A stretch of DNA of 64,000 bases from Sandaracinomonas limnophila (GTDB taxonomy: Bacteria > Bacteroidota > Bacteroidia > Cytophagales > Spirosomataceae), in the NCBI RefSeq assembly GCF_004005965.1, contig NZ_SACY01000005.1, forward strand, positions 124,001 through 188,000, in the 5' to 3' direction. Positions 18,161 to 27,138 of the stretch are shown here, in pieces. A program made the translations under genes and the position numbers. Below the pieces are notes generated by a model. The model saw only the letters and a list, made by a program, of their open reading frames with translations, did no database searches and was not told the origin of the DNA. Each line of letters opens with the position of its first letter. The first letter of the stretch is position 1.

Positions 18161-18527
18161 CCTATTTATTAGCTTATTAATAGTTGCACTAAGTTCATGC
18201 ATGAACAAGGAAGAAGTATTACATGAGCAATATCGAGTAGAGGGGCTCGCATTATATCAAAAAAAATGCGAAAATTGTCACCAAGAGAATGGAAAAGGGT
18301 TCAAAAAACTATATCCTGCACTTGTTGGAACTGATTTACTCAAAAGATATTCTGATCTAGAATTAGCTAAACTTATTGTAAAGGGTGTAGAAGCTAAAGA
18401 TGGTCATGAATTTATGCCTACAAATAAGGATTTAGCACCCATTGAGATTGCAGAGATCATAACTTACATCAAAGATTTAAATGGGGTGAAAAAGGGGATT
18501 GTGGAGCAGGATTCTGTCAAGTTATGA
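18150..18527 (+). CDS. Cytochrome c lipoprotein (class I, mono-haem)
   Basis: A 125-residue lipoprotein: signal MKNSLFISLLIVALSSC (C17), one haem site CENCH (40-44), and a likely distal ligand M89 in HEFMP. The C-terminal helix is IAEIITYIKDL. A small mono-haem electron carrier tethered in the periplasm. ATG 18150 is used because it gives the lipoprotein signal; an in-frame TTG at 18126 would add eight residues. It overlaps the SCO gene. The stop TGA (18525-18527) is followed at once by a TTAATTG heptamer array. Confidence 0.9.
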   Translation: MKNSLFISLLIVALSSCMNKEEVLHEQYRVEGLALYQKKCENCHQENGKGFKKLYPALVGTDLLKRYSDLELAKLIVKGVEAKDGHEFMPTNKDLAPIEIAEIITYIKDLNGVKKGIVEQDSVKL

Positions 18528-18634
18528 ATTGTTAATTGTTAATTGTTAATTGTTAATTGTTAATTGTGGCAATCATATTTTGTAATTTAAAATTATTTTC
18601 AATTTAATTTATAATTAACAATTTAAAATTAACC
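18528..18634. repeat. TTAATTG heptamer arrays between convergent genes
   Basis: About six tandem copies of a 7-bp unit (GTTAATT) start at the cytochrome stop codon. A degenerate inverted set (ATTAACA/ATTAACC) starts at the lptC stop codon on the other strand. The two sets could pair into an A/U-rich hairpin acting as a two-way terminator. No gene is seen. Confidence 0.85.
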
Positions 18635-18635
18635 A

Positions 18636-19169
18636 TTATTGAAACTCCTTCATTACAAACACCGAATTAGTAACTTGTCTTAGTGAATAGGTAGAAAAAT
18701 CTTGTGCGGCGTCGAAGCCAATGCCATAAAAAACCTCATTGGGAGTTCTGATTTGAACTGCCTTTTCTGAATAAATTTTCTTTTGGTCGGGAAGCCAAAT
18801 AAATTCAGAGGTTTTGAGGGTTTCTTTTTTGAGTGGATTATGAATAACTACATGCCCCATTAATTTGTAATAATTTTTTGTGCGATCAAAGCGAGCAGAA
18901 TCTCCTCTAATTTCTGTAGTTGTATTTCCGAGTTTGTCATAGAAAAACAATTTTACTTCCTTAGGATATACCCGATCTTCTGTAAACAAGGTCAATTGTT
19001 TTTCAGTCACCATTCGAACCATGGCTTTCGCAGAATCGGAAAAGATCATATCAATTCCATCCAATTCAGATTTGGGACCTTTGTAATTTAGTTTTTTAGA
19101 TTCAGATTCAGTTTGACAGCCGCTAAATCCAATCGAAGCAAACGCAAGAAAAACAAATAGCTTGCGCAT
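18636..19169 (-). CDS. lptC: LPS export periplasmic protein LptC
   Basis: A 177-residue protein with a lipoprotein-like signal (F-S-G-C, C18) and the LptC pattern: YKGPKSELDGIDMIFSDSAK, LFTEDRVYPKEVKLFFYD, then TEIRGDSARFDRTKNYYKLMG with repeated beta strands to the end. LptC bridges the LptBFG ATPase and LptA in moving lipopolysaccharide across the periplasm. In Bacteroidota it is usually a lipoprotein-type protein and often lies after an outer-membrane barrel gene, as here (8-bp gap). Confidence 0.88.
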   Translation of the reverse strand: MRKLFVFLAFASIGFSGCQTESESKKLNYKGPKSELDGIDMIFSDSAKAMVRMVTEKQLTLFTEDRVYPKEVKLFFYDKLGNTTTEIRGDSARFDRTKNYYKLMGHVVIHNPLKKETLKTSEFIWLPDQKKIYSEKAVQIRTPNEVFYGIGFDAAQDFSTYSLRQVTNSVFVMKEFQ

Positions 19170-19177
19170 TTTGAATA

Positions 19178-20482
19178 TTAATTAATTCTTTGTTTAACAA
19201 ACCAAAGGTCGCTTAGTGTTAGGCCAATGGTTAAGCGATGAAATTGTTCTTCCAAACCTTGATTGGTGATATCTCCTCGTTTACCCAATTGGTAAGAAAG
19301 GTTAAAATATGAAAGATTTCGCAAAGGAAAGCCAATTCCTAAGGTAAGATTCATCTCGGTAGCAAACTTCCCAGAATTTAAAATTGAGTAAGGAGTAGTT
19401 GCATAGTTAAATCCTGCACGATAGCTAATTCGTTTGAAATAGTTTGAAACAGCTTCAAAGTCTGGAGTAAGCTCAGCACCAACAGCAACCTTGTAGGTTT
19501 TAGGTAGTGTGGCACTATTTCCTAAGAAATTATCAATTTTCGACCAATCGGTCATTGAATAATCTATCCCTATGGTCCAATTTGCAGCTTTTTCTAAGCT
19601 CACTCCAAATTTAGTAGTAACAGGCAGGTGTTGGGTAAATGGAGTTGATTTTCCTACCGTATCTGCATTGATAACATTTAATCCACCTAAATCATAAATC
19701 ACGAATCGACTAATTTCTGTCGCATTAGATTGAGAAGTCAGGTCAAGTGTTGTACCCAAGGTCAAAAACAAATCTTTTCCTACCTTGGTTTGGTAAGCTG
19801 CTCCTCCTTTGAAGGTAAGTCCTGCATAATCCATTCGCTTTTCCAATTGAACCTTGTAATATTGTCCATCAGACATATTTTGCGTACCGACAGATCGAAT
19901 AACATTTCCAAATAACACATTGGTTTCTAATCCCAAATAGACTCCTTTACCAATTCTTACACCATTTGAAATACCCAATTTGCTAATATTTCCTTGTCCC
20001 GAATAGTTGTAAATTAAACTATCCAAACCTAAAACATTTAATCGGCGAAACGACTTCGTTTCGTATTGGATTGTACTGTAGGGGCTCAAAGAAAAACTCA
20101 TCGTCCAACGACTTGAAACCGGCAATAAAAGAGCCAAATATTTATAATTACCACCAAATAATCGTTGGCTTTGGCGCAAATCTTGCATAGTTTTTCGTTC
20201 TACATTTGCTCCTGCTTCAAATACTGTATAGCGGTTTCTTGCCAATAAGGCAGGATTTTGCGTATTGATATAAATTCCATTGGAAGTTGCAACCCCGATG
20301 CCACCCATACCTACTTGAGAAGGGGCAACATTTTGGTCAACTTCACCAAGACCAATATAAGAATAGGGAGAATTCAAAATGGTTTGAGAAAACCCTTGAA
20401 AGGTAAATAAATTTGCAATAAAAAGGAAGAAAATCCCTAAAGCGGCTTTTGTATTCAATTTAATTCTAAAATCTAAAATCAT
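19178..20482 (-). CDS. Outer-membrane beta-barrel protein (FadL/PorV-like)
   Basis: A 434-residue barrel protein with a signal peptide ending near FSQ (about 33) and the start NSPYSYIGLGEVDQNVAPSQ then MGGIGVATSNGIYINTQNPA, a pattern shared with the FadL-like outer-membrane transport family, in which the N-terminal part plugs the pore. Many alternating strands follow. It directly precedes lptC (8-bp gap), a common pairing in Bacteroidota. ATG 20482 is taken; the TTG at 20491 is less likely. Cargo is unknown. Confidence 0.75.
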   Translation of the reverse strand: MILDFRIKLNTKAALGIFFLFIANLFTFQGFSQTILNSPYSYIGLGEVDQNVAPSQVGMGGIGVATSNGIYINTQNPALLARNRYTVFEAGANVERKTMQDLRQSQRLFGGNYKYLALLLPVSSRWTMSFSLSPYSTIQYETKSFRRLNVLGLDSLIYNYSGQGNISKLGISNGVRIGKGVYLGLETNVLFGNVIRSVGTQNMSDGQYYKVQLEKRMDYAGLTFKGGAAYQTKVGKDLFLTLGTTLDLTSQSNATEISRFVIYDLGGLNVINADTVGKSTPFTQHLPVTTKFGVSLEKAANWTIGIDYSMTDWSKIDNFLGNSATLPKTYKVAVGAELTPDFEAVSNYFKRISYRAGFNYATTPYSILNSGKFATEMNLTLGIGFPLRNLSYFNLSYQLGKRGDITNQGLEEQFHRLTIGLTLSDLWFVKQRIN

Positions 20483-20558
20483 AAAAATCAATTCCTTTCG
20501 GATTGCATATCAAGTGTGCAAAGGTCGTAATTTTTTTCTACTTTACTAAAGGAATCTT

Positions 20559-20566
20559 TATATTTG
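20559..20566 (+). promoter_or_regulatory. Predicted -7 element of the MscS gene
   Basis: TATATTTG, an exact TAnnTTTG match, lies 19 bp before the ATG at 20586. Confidence 0.55.
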
Positions 20567-20585
20567 ATGTTAAATATCCTTAAGA

Positions 20586-21656
20586 ATGCAAACATTTTCA
20601 AATTTTCAATTGCTCGACCATTCTGCATTAGAATTAACCTTGTTTTTGGGCACCATTCTAATAGGTTTAATTTTAAAAAGATTTTTCTCGAATTCATTTT
20701 CAAAAATAGTTTATCGATTCCTTCCTGAAAAAATTATCAACTTTCAAGATTGCATAGATTTACTCAGAAAACCTTTTGAACTACTTCTATTTTGGGTATT
20801 CCTTTATATTGCAGTACAAAATTTACATATACCAAGTTCATGGAACTTCAAACCTGTTGGAGAGTTTGGGATACTTTTTATTCTTCAAAAGCTATTTGAC
20901 ACCTCCGTTATTTTAACGATCACATGGGTAATTATTCGTTTAATGAAAGTGGGTATTTTATTCGCTACTGAAAAATGGCAAGGCTTAGAACAAAAATCCA
21001 AACAACAATTTATTCCATTCTTGAACGATTTAGCACTGGTTTTTATTATTGCTGGATCCAGTTTTGTTTTATTAGGCAGAGTTTTTCAAGTAGATGTAAT
21101 GGCTTTAATTACTGGACTAGGTTTGAGTGGATTGGCCTTGGCCTTAGCAGCCAGAGAAACCTTAGAAAATCTTTTTGCGTCATTTACAATTTTTCTTGAC
21201 CTGCCTTTTGTAGTGGGCGACACCATCCAAACGGGAGGTATCACAGGTGATGTGGAAAAAATTGGATTTCGAAGCACCAAATTAAGGGCAGTAGATGGAA
21301 ATTTAATCATGATTCCAAATCGACTACTAACCTCCGCTTCCTTAGAAAATCTTTCTGAAAGAAATTTCCGTAGAGCTAAATTTAATCTTAGCTGCATTTT
21401 GGAGACATCAGCTGAGCAAATTGAAGCAATTCTTCCGTTGATTGAACATATTATTTTAGAAGAGCCCCTATGTAAGAAAAAAGCCCCCAAAATTATTTTT
21501 GAGGGATTTGGAGCTTATTCACTAGATATTTCCGTAACCTTTTGGGTGAATACGGCTGATTTTTCAAAGTTCCAAACAGTTAAGCAAAACATTAATTTGC
21601 AAATTCTTTCTCTACTTAACTCTAATAAAATTGAGTTAGCTAGCAGCGTGAAATAA
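20586..21656 (+). CDS. MscS family mechanosensitive ion channel
   Basis: A 356-residue membrane protein with about four to five helices. The pore helix is MALITGLGLSGLALALAARE, and the beta domain after it is DLPFVVGDTIQTGGITGDVEKIG with the MscS signature FRSTKLRAVDGNLIMIPN. A soluble C-terminal alpha/beta domain (about 260-356) forms the cytoplasmic cage. These channels release solutes when turgor rises. It is divergent from the barrel gene, with its own -7 element. A GAAAGTT heptamer array begins at its TAA stop codon. Confidence 0.93.
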   Translation: MQTFSNFQLLDHSALELTLFLGTILIGLILKRFFSNSFSKIVYRFLPEKIINFQDCIDLLRKPFELLLFWVFLYIAVQNLHIPSSWNFKPVGEFGILFILQKLFDTSVILTITWVIIRLMKVGILFATEKWQGLEQKSKQQFIPFLNDLALVFIIAGSSFVLLGRVFQVDVMALITGLGLSGLALALAARETLENLFASFTIFLDLPFVVGDTIQTGGITGDVEKIGFRSTKLRAVDGNLIMIPNRLLTSASLENLSERNFRRAKFNLSCILETSAEQIEAILPLIEHIILEEPLCKKKAPKIIFEGFGAYSLDISVTFWVNTADFSKFQTVKQNINLQILSLLNSNKIELASSVK

Positions 21657-21684
21657 GTTGAAAGTTGAAAGTTGAAAGTTGAAA
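21655..21684 (+). repeat. GAAAGTT heptamer array at the MscS stop codon
   Basis: About four tandem 7-bp units, TTGAAAG, begin at the TAA stop. Each unit carries TGA in the gene's strand. A matching array in the opposite direction ends at the Gfo/Idh/MocA stop (about 21825-21859), so the gap is bracketed by inverted heptamer sets. Confidence 0.9.
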
Positions 21685-21721
21685 GCGAAAATATTTGATA
21701 AAACAATTTTTACCTTTTTTC

Positions 21722-21793
21722 TTTTGACCCCGCTGGGGTCAAAATGGTATTTTGATACATTGTAGCTATAGATGTGCAATCCCTCTGGGATTG
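21722..21793. repeat. Pair of REP-like palindromes
   Basis: Palindrome 1 has arms TTTTGACCCC and GGGGTCAAAA around GCT (21722-21744). Palindrome 2 has arms CAATCCC and GGGATTG around TCT (21777-21793). The spacer contains TTGTAGCTATAGATGTG. They differ in sequence but share the layout C-rich arm, 3-nt loop, G-rich arm. No open frame of note; between two convergent genes. Confidence 0.85.
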
Positions 21794-21856
21794 TTTTTCA
21801 TTTAACCCATATCCTAATAACACAAACTTTTCACTTTAAACTTTCCACTTTCAACT

Positions 21857-23293
21857 TCAAAGGCTCCACCCTTCTCTATATGTTCTTTTCACAAATTGAT
21901 TAGCTACATCAAAGTTGGTTACTCGCATGTTTTGATTATCCCACAACAATTTCATATTTGAACCTGGATAATGCATTCCATTTCCATTGGTTCTTGGGAA
22001 TGGCATATCTGCTACACGAATAGCTAAATTTGCCATCAAAATTGCTTCCGTTAAAGGACCAGCCATTTCAAATGGGGAACTCAATTGCTTTTTACCATAA
22101 CCTGCAATACAGCCCTCTACCCATTGGGCATAATGACCTTCTGCACTACCCGGTACTCTTTCTAATTTCTTTGGAACATTCACCTCATTCATTCTTGAAA
22201 GTGGCAACAATCTTGGATTCGCTGCATATTCACTGGCCATCATTTTTCCCTTAGTTCCTATAAACAACACACCTGAGTTACCATCTCCAAACATCTCATC
22301 TGGACCTAATTCCTCTGGCCTTTCAGGTTTAATACCGCCATCCATCCAATGCATGGTGATAGGTCCTTGTGTTTTTTCAGTTTTAGGGAAGGTTAATGTA
22401 GCATGACTGGAAGGAGGACAACTTTCTGGGAAAACTCCTCGTTTTCCCCATGAAGTAAAGACTGATCCAACACTTGCCTGTACATCCGTGGCATATTTCA
22501 AACCTAAAACTCTAAATGGAGCCTCCATTAAATGACAACCTAAATCGCCTAATGCACCTGTACCGTAATCCCACCAACCTCTCCATGAGCCAGGAATCAA
22601 ATTATCTACATAATCCTTTTTAGGGGCAGTTCCTAACCACAAATCCCAATCTAATTCGCTTGGAACAGGAGGTTTTTCTGTAGGCCAAGGAATACCTTGG
22701 GGCCAAATGGGTCTATTAGTCCAAATCTTTATCGTATGTACATCTCCAATAATTCCAGCATCAAACCATTCTACTAATTGTCTGACACCATCGCCAGAAG
22801 ATCCCTGATTACCCATCTGAGTGACCACCTTATATTTTTCTGCAGCAGCGGTCAAGGCTCTTGCTTCGAAAATATCGTGTGTCATAGGTTTTTGAACATA
22901 TACGTGCTTACCTAATTGCATAGCTGCCATGGCCTGAACGGCATGGTTATGGTCTGGAGTGGAAACAGAAACAGCATCAATGTGCTTGTGTTCCTTTTCC
23001 AACATTACCCGAAAATCTTTGTAATATTTTGCTTTAGGGTAAGCCGCCACAGAATCTTTGGCTCTTCTATCATCTACATCGCAGAGATATGCGATTTCAG
23101 CTTTACCGCTTTCAAAAAACTTTGCTAGGTCTGATTTACCCTTTCCTCCTACTCCAATACCTGCAACCACTAACTTGTCACTCGGAGCAACGAAACCTTT
23201 TCCAAGGACATTTCTTGGGACAATCATAAAACCAGCTGATGCTAGACCAGCTGATTTTATAAAATCCCTGCGCGAATTGTTTTTATTTTCCAT
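21857..23293 (-). CDS. Gfo/Idh/MocA family oxidoreductase, Tat-exported
   Basis: A 478-residue enzyme with a twin-arginine signal (SRRDFIKSAGLASAGFMIVP) and an N-terminal Rossmann fold (VVAGIGVGGKGKSDLAKFFE). The catalytic-type motif VQKPMTHD (the K-P of the family) is followed by the C-terminal beta-sheet domain with YGTGALGDLGCHLMEAPF. Members oxidise or reduce sugars and polyols with tightly bound NAD(P). Export by Tat implies it folds with cofactor first and works in the periplasm. It is the last gene of a nine-gene operon, 57 bp after the isomerase. The substrate is unknown but the neighbours suggest keto-sugars. Confidence 0.88.
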   Translation of the reverse strand: MENKNNSRRDFIKSAGLASAGFMIVPRNVLGKGFVAPSDKLVVAGIGVGGKGKSDLAKFFESGKAEIAYLCDVDDRRAKDSVAAYPKAKYYKDFRVMLEKEHKHIDAVSVSTPDHNHAVQAMAAMQLGKHVYVQKPMTHDIFEARALTAAAEKYKVVTQMGNQGSSGDGVRQLVEWFDAGIIGDVHTIKIWTNRPIWPQGIPWPTEKPPVPSELDWDLWLGTAPKKDYVDNLIPGSWRGWWDYGTGALGDLGCHLMEAPFRVLGLKYATDVQASVGSVFTSWGKRGVFPESCPPSSHATLTFPKTEKTQGPITMHWMDGGIKPERPEELGPDEMFGDGNSGVLFIGTKGKMMASEYAANPRLLPLSRMNEVNVPKKLERVPGSAEGHYAQWVEGCIAGYGKKQLSSPFEMAGPLTEAILMANLAIRVADMPFPRTNGNGMHYPGSNMKLLWDNQNMRVTNFDVANQFVKRTYREGWSL

Positions 23294-23350
23294 AGTTAAA
23301 TTTAAAATTTATAATAAAACTATGAAAAAATATTGATTTTCAAATAGGCT

Positions 23351-24199
23351 TTATAGGCTTTTTAAATATTTGATACTCATCGGTACGTATTCTAATTCAT
23401 GCTCGCTTTCATCTTCAATGAACATGTGTTTGATTCCATTCTTTTTGGCAAGTTTTACGATGGTTTTCCAATCACCTTGACCAGTACCCACTGGCACATC
23501 ATTTTCGGCTGGAGTACCCCCAGTTAAATTACCTACAACACCTTTTTTCAAATCTTTTACGTGCATCAATTTGAAACGATTTGGGTATTTTTTTAACAAT
23601 TGAACCGGTGCTTCTTGTCCACCACCGTGCATTGTCCACAAGACATCCATTTCAAAATTCACGTATTCAGGATCTGTATTTTTGATGATGTAATCTAAAT
23701 AGGTTCCATCTTCGTATTTATGAAATTCATAACCATGATCGTGGTAACAAAAGGTAATTCCGTTCTCTTTGAAGATTTTACCGGCACGATTAAAAGCTTT
23801 AACCGCTTTTTGCGCATCTTCAAAGGTGAAATCGGTTCCTTTGTGAGGAATCCATGCACACATGATAAATTTGGCACCTAATGTTTTTGCATTGGCTATA
23901 ACTTGGGTTAAATCTTTCTCCAAATCGTCAAAATTCACACCTGTAGAAGGGATAGAAATGCCTCTTTTGTCGCATTGTGCTTTAAATTCTTCCAAGGACA
24001 TACCTTTCACGCCTCCTCCTTCTAATTCAGTGATACCCATTCCTTGAATGATGTCCAAGGTTTTGATGGCATCATTCGGAAAATGTTTTCTGAAAGTGTA
24101 AGCCTGAACACCTATTGGATAGGTGTATAATTTTTGTGCCAAAACTGGTGAAATTGCTAATGAAAGCAATAAAAGGGTCAATAAATTTTTCGTTTTCAT
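23351..24199 (-). CDS. Secreted sugar phosphate isomerase/epimerase-like TIM-barrel protein
   Basis: A 282-residue protein with a signal peptide (about 1-21, LAISPVLAQ) and the AP-endonuclease-2-type TIM barrel: IQGMGITELEGGGVKGMS, CAWIPHKG, FCYHDHGYEF (metal-site His), FEMDVLWTMHGG (Glu-x-Asp), MHVKDLKKG (His) and MFIEDESE near the end. These residues fit a divalent-metal site for aldose/ketose isomerisation or a C-C/C-O lyase step on keto-sugars. The gap to the GMC gene is 2 bp, so it is firmly in the operon. Confidence 0.87.
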   Translation of the reverse strand: MKTKNLLTLLLLSLAISPVLAQKLYTYPIGVQAYTFRKHFPNDAIKTLDIIQGMGITELEGGGVKGMSLEEFKAQCDKRGISIPSTGVNFDDLEKDLTQVIANAKTLGAKFIMCAWIPHKGTDFTFEDAQKAVKAFNRAGKIFKENGITFCYHDHGYEFHKYEDGTYLDYIIKNTDPEYVNFEMDVLWTMHGGGQEAPVQLLKKYPNRFKLMHVKDLKKGVVGNLTGGTPAENDVPVGTGQGDWKTIVKLAKKNGIKHMFIEDESEHELEYVPMSIKYLKSL

Positions 24200-24201
24200 A
24201 A

Positions 24202-25905
24202 TTATAAGTTTTTACGATTTAATTCATCCACAGCAAAATTTGCAGCCCTTGCTGTCAAGGCCATAAAGGTTAAGGTTGGATTTTGTGTTCCTACTGAAGG
24301 CATACATGCACCGTCGGTTACAAACACATTTTTGCAAGCATGTAATTGATTCCATTCATTCAACAAGGAAGTATTTGCATCTTTTCCCATGCGAACACCA
24401 CCCATTTCATGGATATCTGCTCCTGGAGGATTGTGGCTGTCCCTAACAGAAATATTTTTAAATCCTGCTCGTTCAAACATCTCACCCATTTGGGTTTTAA
24501 AATCTTCCACCATTTTATCATCATTTTCCTTCCACTCGCAAGAAAAAACGATTTGTGGAATTCCATATTTATCCTTCAGGGATTCATGCAATCTGATATG
24601 ATTTTCTTTTACGGGTACGGTTTCGCCCATCATCCAAGTTGACAAATGCCAATCTCCTAATTTTCTCGACAATAAATTGTTTCGTAATTCATCCCCAATT
24701 CCATCTTTTGAGGAATATTCCCCCCTACCACCCCCAACACCTACGGCATAGCCTCTTAAAAAGTTTGTTTCTTGCTCATATAAATTTCTAAAACGAGGCA
24801 TGTACGCGTAAGTCGGGCTTCCTCCCTCTGTTTTAAATTCCTTCAATCCATCAAAAGAAGCACTGGCACTTCCTCTATAATTGTGCCAAGCAATATGAGT
24901 ACCTAATAAACCATTATCATTACCTAAACCTTGTGTAAATCGAGAGGATTTAGAATTCATCAAAATTGCATTGGAATTGATGGTAGATGCATTTAAAAAG
25001 ATGATTTTCGCATAATAGGCAATCATTTCTTTGGAATGCGCATCAATAATATTTACTCCAATGGCTTTTTTCTTCGACTCATCATAGATAATCGAATGCA
25101 CTACCGAATGGGTTTTTACCGTTAATTTACCTGTCTTCATCGCCCAAGGCAGAGTAGATGAATTGCTGCTGAAATATCCACCATACACGCATCCTCGCAC
25201 GCACATACGCTGACTCAAACAACGACTTCTGCCCTGTTGCGTATGAATTTCTTGCGGGTCCGACAAATGGGCACAACGTGCACCAATGACATTTCTATTT
25301 TTGTAGTTTGACTCAACGGATTGTTTAAAATGGTTTTCTACACAGCTTAAATCAAATCCTTTTTGAACTATACTATCGGGCAAGTTTGGCAATCCGTCTT
25401 TGAATCCAGAAACACCAATAAATTTCTCCACATGGTCGTACCAAGGAGCAATGTCTTTGTAACGAATCGGCCAATCCACAGCAAATCCATCTCTTTGTGG
25501 GCCTTCAAAATCAAGATCAGACCATCGTTGGGTTTGTCGTGCCCAAAGTAAGGACTTCCCTCCTTCATGATAACCGCGAATCCATCGAAATGGTTTTTCT
25601 TGCACGATGGGTTGCTCTTCATCAGGCAAAGCCCAATGAATAGTTTCTTCGCGTAAAAATGAGGTTTCCGAAATACCTTTTTTCTTTTCCAGCGGCAAGG
25701 TTCCCAAATGCTGAAATTCCCATGGAGCTTTGGAAGCTGTTGGATAATCTGTTATGTGTTTTACTGGTCGACCGCGCTCCAACACAAGTGTTTTTAATCC
25801 TCGTTCAGTTAATTCTTTGGCTGCCCAGCCACCACTTGCACCCGAGCCAATGACTATGGCGTCATAAGTATTTTTTGCTTTCGAATCGATGTTAAAATTT
25901 ACCAT
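24202..25905 (-). CDS. GMC family oxidoreductase (FAD), possible glucoside 3-dehydrogenase large subunit
   Basis: A 567-residue flavoenzyme with the FAD-binding start AIVIGSGASGGWAAKELTER and its partner VLERG, a Cys-rich stretch near 220-240 (CLSQRMCVRGCVYGG), the active-site region HNPPGADIHEMGGVRMG and the C-terminal VTDGACMPSVGTQNPTLT. There is no signal peptide; such proteins are exported together with a Tat-carrying small subunit, which is encoded just upstream (2-bp gap). This pair matches the LacA/LacC type of glucoside 3-dehydrogenase and the gluconate/sorbitol dehydrogenases. Which sugar is oxidised is an inference. Confidence 0.9.
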   Translation of the reverse strand: MVNFNIDSKAKNTYDAIVIGSGASGGWAAKELTERGLKTLVLERGRPVKHITDYPTASKAPWEFQHLGTLPLEKKKGISETSFLREETIHWALPDEEQPIVQEKPFRWIRGYHEGGKSLLWARQTQRWSDLDFEGPQRDGFAVDWPIRYKDIAPWYDHVEKFIGVSGFKDGLPNLPDSIVQKGFDLSCVENHFKQSVESNYKNRNVIGARCAHLSDPQEIHTQQGRSRCLSQRMCVRGCVYGGYFSSNSSTLPWAMKTGKLTVKTHSVVHSIIYDESKKKAIGVNIIDAHSKEMIAYYAKIIFLNASTINSNAILMNSKSSRFTQGLGNDNGLLGTHIAWHNYRGSASASFDGLKEFKTEGGSPTYAYMPRFRNLYEQETNFLRGYAVGVGGGRGEYSSKDGIGDELRNNLLSRKLGDWHLSTWMMGETVPVKENHIRLHESLKDKYGIPQIVFSCEWKENDDKMVEDFKTQMGEMFERAGFKNISVRDSHNPPGADIHEMGGVRMGKDANTSLLNEWNQLHACKNVFVTDGACMPSVGTQNPTLTFMALTARAANFAVDELNRKNL

Positions 25906-25907
25906 GT

Positions 25908-26378
25908 CTATACTTTTTCACAACCTTTAAAAAATCCAGGTGCCATTACATATCCATAAAAGTTCGTTTGAACATATTCCGAATTGGTATAGGCTAAAAT
26001 AGTTTGATTTCGAACAAAATCATAAAACCATTGTTGACTCTCATTGCCTTTCAAACTAAGAAGCATTTGCTCTCGTTCAGCCTGACTTTTCAAGGCAAAT
26101 CCTTGAGTTTTCAGAAAATCAATACCCGATTGAACTTTTTCTTGTTCATTTTTGTTTAAACAGTCTTGAACGTATCGATCTAGATACAATACAACCCCCA
26201 CTCCTTTTGCTCCTTTTTGCTTTCCTTCGGGAATGAAGGTACTGCTAATCAAATCCAATATAGCTTTCGATTGATTGTCTAAATAGGAATTGTGCTCAAA
26301 CATTTCCTTCGACCAAGCGGTTACAGGAAAAATCAATGCGCCAAGGCCTATTCCTTTAATAAGTTCTCTTCTTTTCAT
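25908..26378 (-). CDS. Gluconate 2-dehydrogenase subunit 3 family protein (Tat-exported small subunit)
   Basis: A 156-residue protein with a twin-arginine signal (MKRRELIKGIGLGALIFPVT) and the subunit-3 fold: LDLISSTFIPEGKQKGAKGV, the DRYVQDCL helix, FLKTQGFA, and the C-terminal NSEYVQTNFYGYVMAPGFF. Proteins of this family escort the flavin large subunit through the Tat system and link it to cytochromes. ATG 26378 is chosen because it puts the Arg pair at the start; an in-frame start at 26411 would overlap the upstream SDR. Gaps are 1 bp upstream and 2 bp downstream. Confidence 0.88.
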   Translation of the reverse strand: MKRRELIKGIGLGALIFPVTAWSKEMFEHNSYLDNQSKAILDLISSTFIPEGKQKGAKGVGVVLYLDRYVQDCLNKNEQEKVQSGIDFLKTQGFALKSQAEREQMLLSLKGNESQQWFYDFVRNQTILAYTNSEYVQTNFYGYVMAPGFFKGCEKV

Positions 26379-26379
26379 C

Positions 26380-27135
26380 TTAATAAGTGGCTCTACCGCC
26401 TGAAATATCAAATAAAAATCCTGTGGTAAAGGTACATTCTGGGGAAACGATCCAAGCAGAAATCTTGGCTACTTCTTCAATCTCTCCCAATCGTCCCATC
26501 GGTATTTTTGCTACCATGTATTCCAATTGTTTGGGATCTGTATCAGCATTCATGGCTGTTTTGATCACTGCTGGAGCTAACCCATTGATAGCAATTCCAG
26601 AAGTGGCATATTCTTTTCCTATGGCTTTTATAATACTGATCACTGCACCTTTTGAGGCAGAATAACCAATCATACCCGGATTTCCCTCCTTACCAGCCAT
26701 AGATGCCAGTAATAAGATTCGACCATATTGATGCTTTTCCATAGCGAAAATGGCATATTTGGTCATCAAGTAGGTTCCTTTCTGATTGACTTGATATAGA
26801 CGATCAAAGTCTTCGGTTGAATAGTCAGTTATCTTTGTACTAGTTGGCCCTACAATTCCGGCGCAATTCACCATGACGTGAATTTGTCCAAATTTGGCTT
26901 CCGCCTGTTCGTACACTTTTTTAACATCCTCTTCTTTGGAAACATCTGCCAAAATACCCATCACTGGGTAACCCTCTGATTGAAATTCGGCAACGGTTGC
27001 GTCCAAGGTTTTTTGGTTATTATCCATCAGAACAACATTTCCTCCTTCTTCTGCAATTTGTAAGGCAATCCCTTTTCCTAAGCCATCAGCTCCTCCCGAA
27101 ATAATAGCTGTTTGTTTTATAAATCTTGATGACAT
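26380..27135 (-). CDS. Short-chain dehydrogenase/reductase (operon copy 2)
   Basis: A 251-residue classical SDR: cofactor motif SGGADGLGKGIA (about 14-25), an Asp at the end of the second strand (VVLMDNN) favouring NAD, NCAGIVGP, catalytic Ser in LLASMAG and Y-x-x-x-K in YSASKGA, and the C-terminal GFLFDISGG. It probably oxidises or reduces a sugar or polyol hydroxyl in the cytoplasm. It is 3 bp after the other SDR of the operon; the two are only distantly similar, so they probably act on different steps. Confidence 0.88.
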   Translation of the reverse strand: MSSRFIKQTAIISGGADGLGKGIALQIAEEGGNVVLMDNNQKTLDATVAEFQSEGYPVMGILADVSKEEDVKKVYEQAEAKFGQIHVMVNCAGIVGPTSTKITDYSTEDFDRLYQVNQKGTYLMTKYAIFAMEKHQYGRILLLASMAGKEGNPGMIGYSASKGAVISIIKAIGKEYATSGIAINGLAPAVIKTAMNADTDPKQLEYMVAKIPMGRLGEIEEVAKISAWIVSPECTFTTGFLFDISGGRATY

Positions 27136-27138
27136 ATT

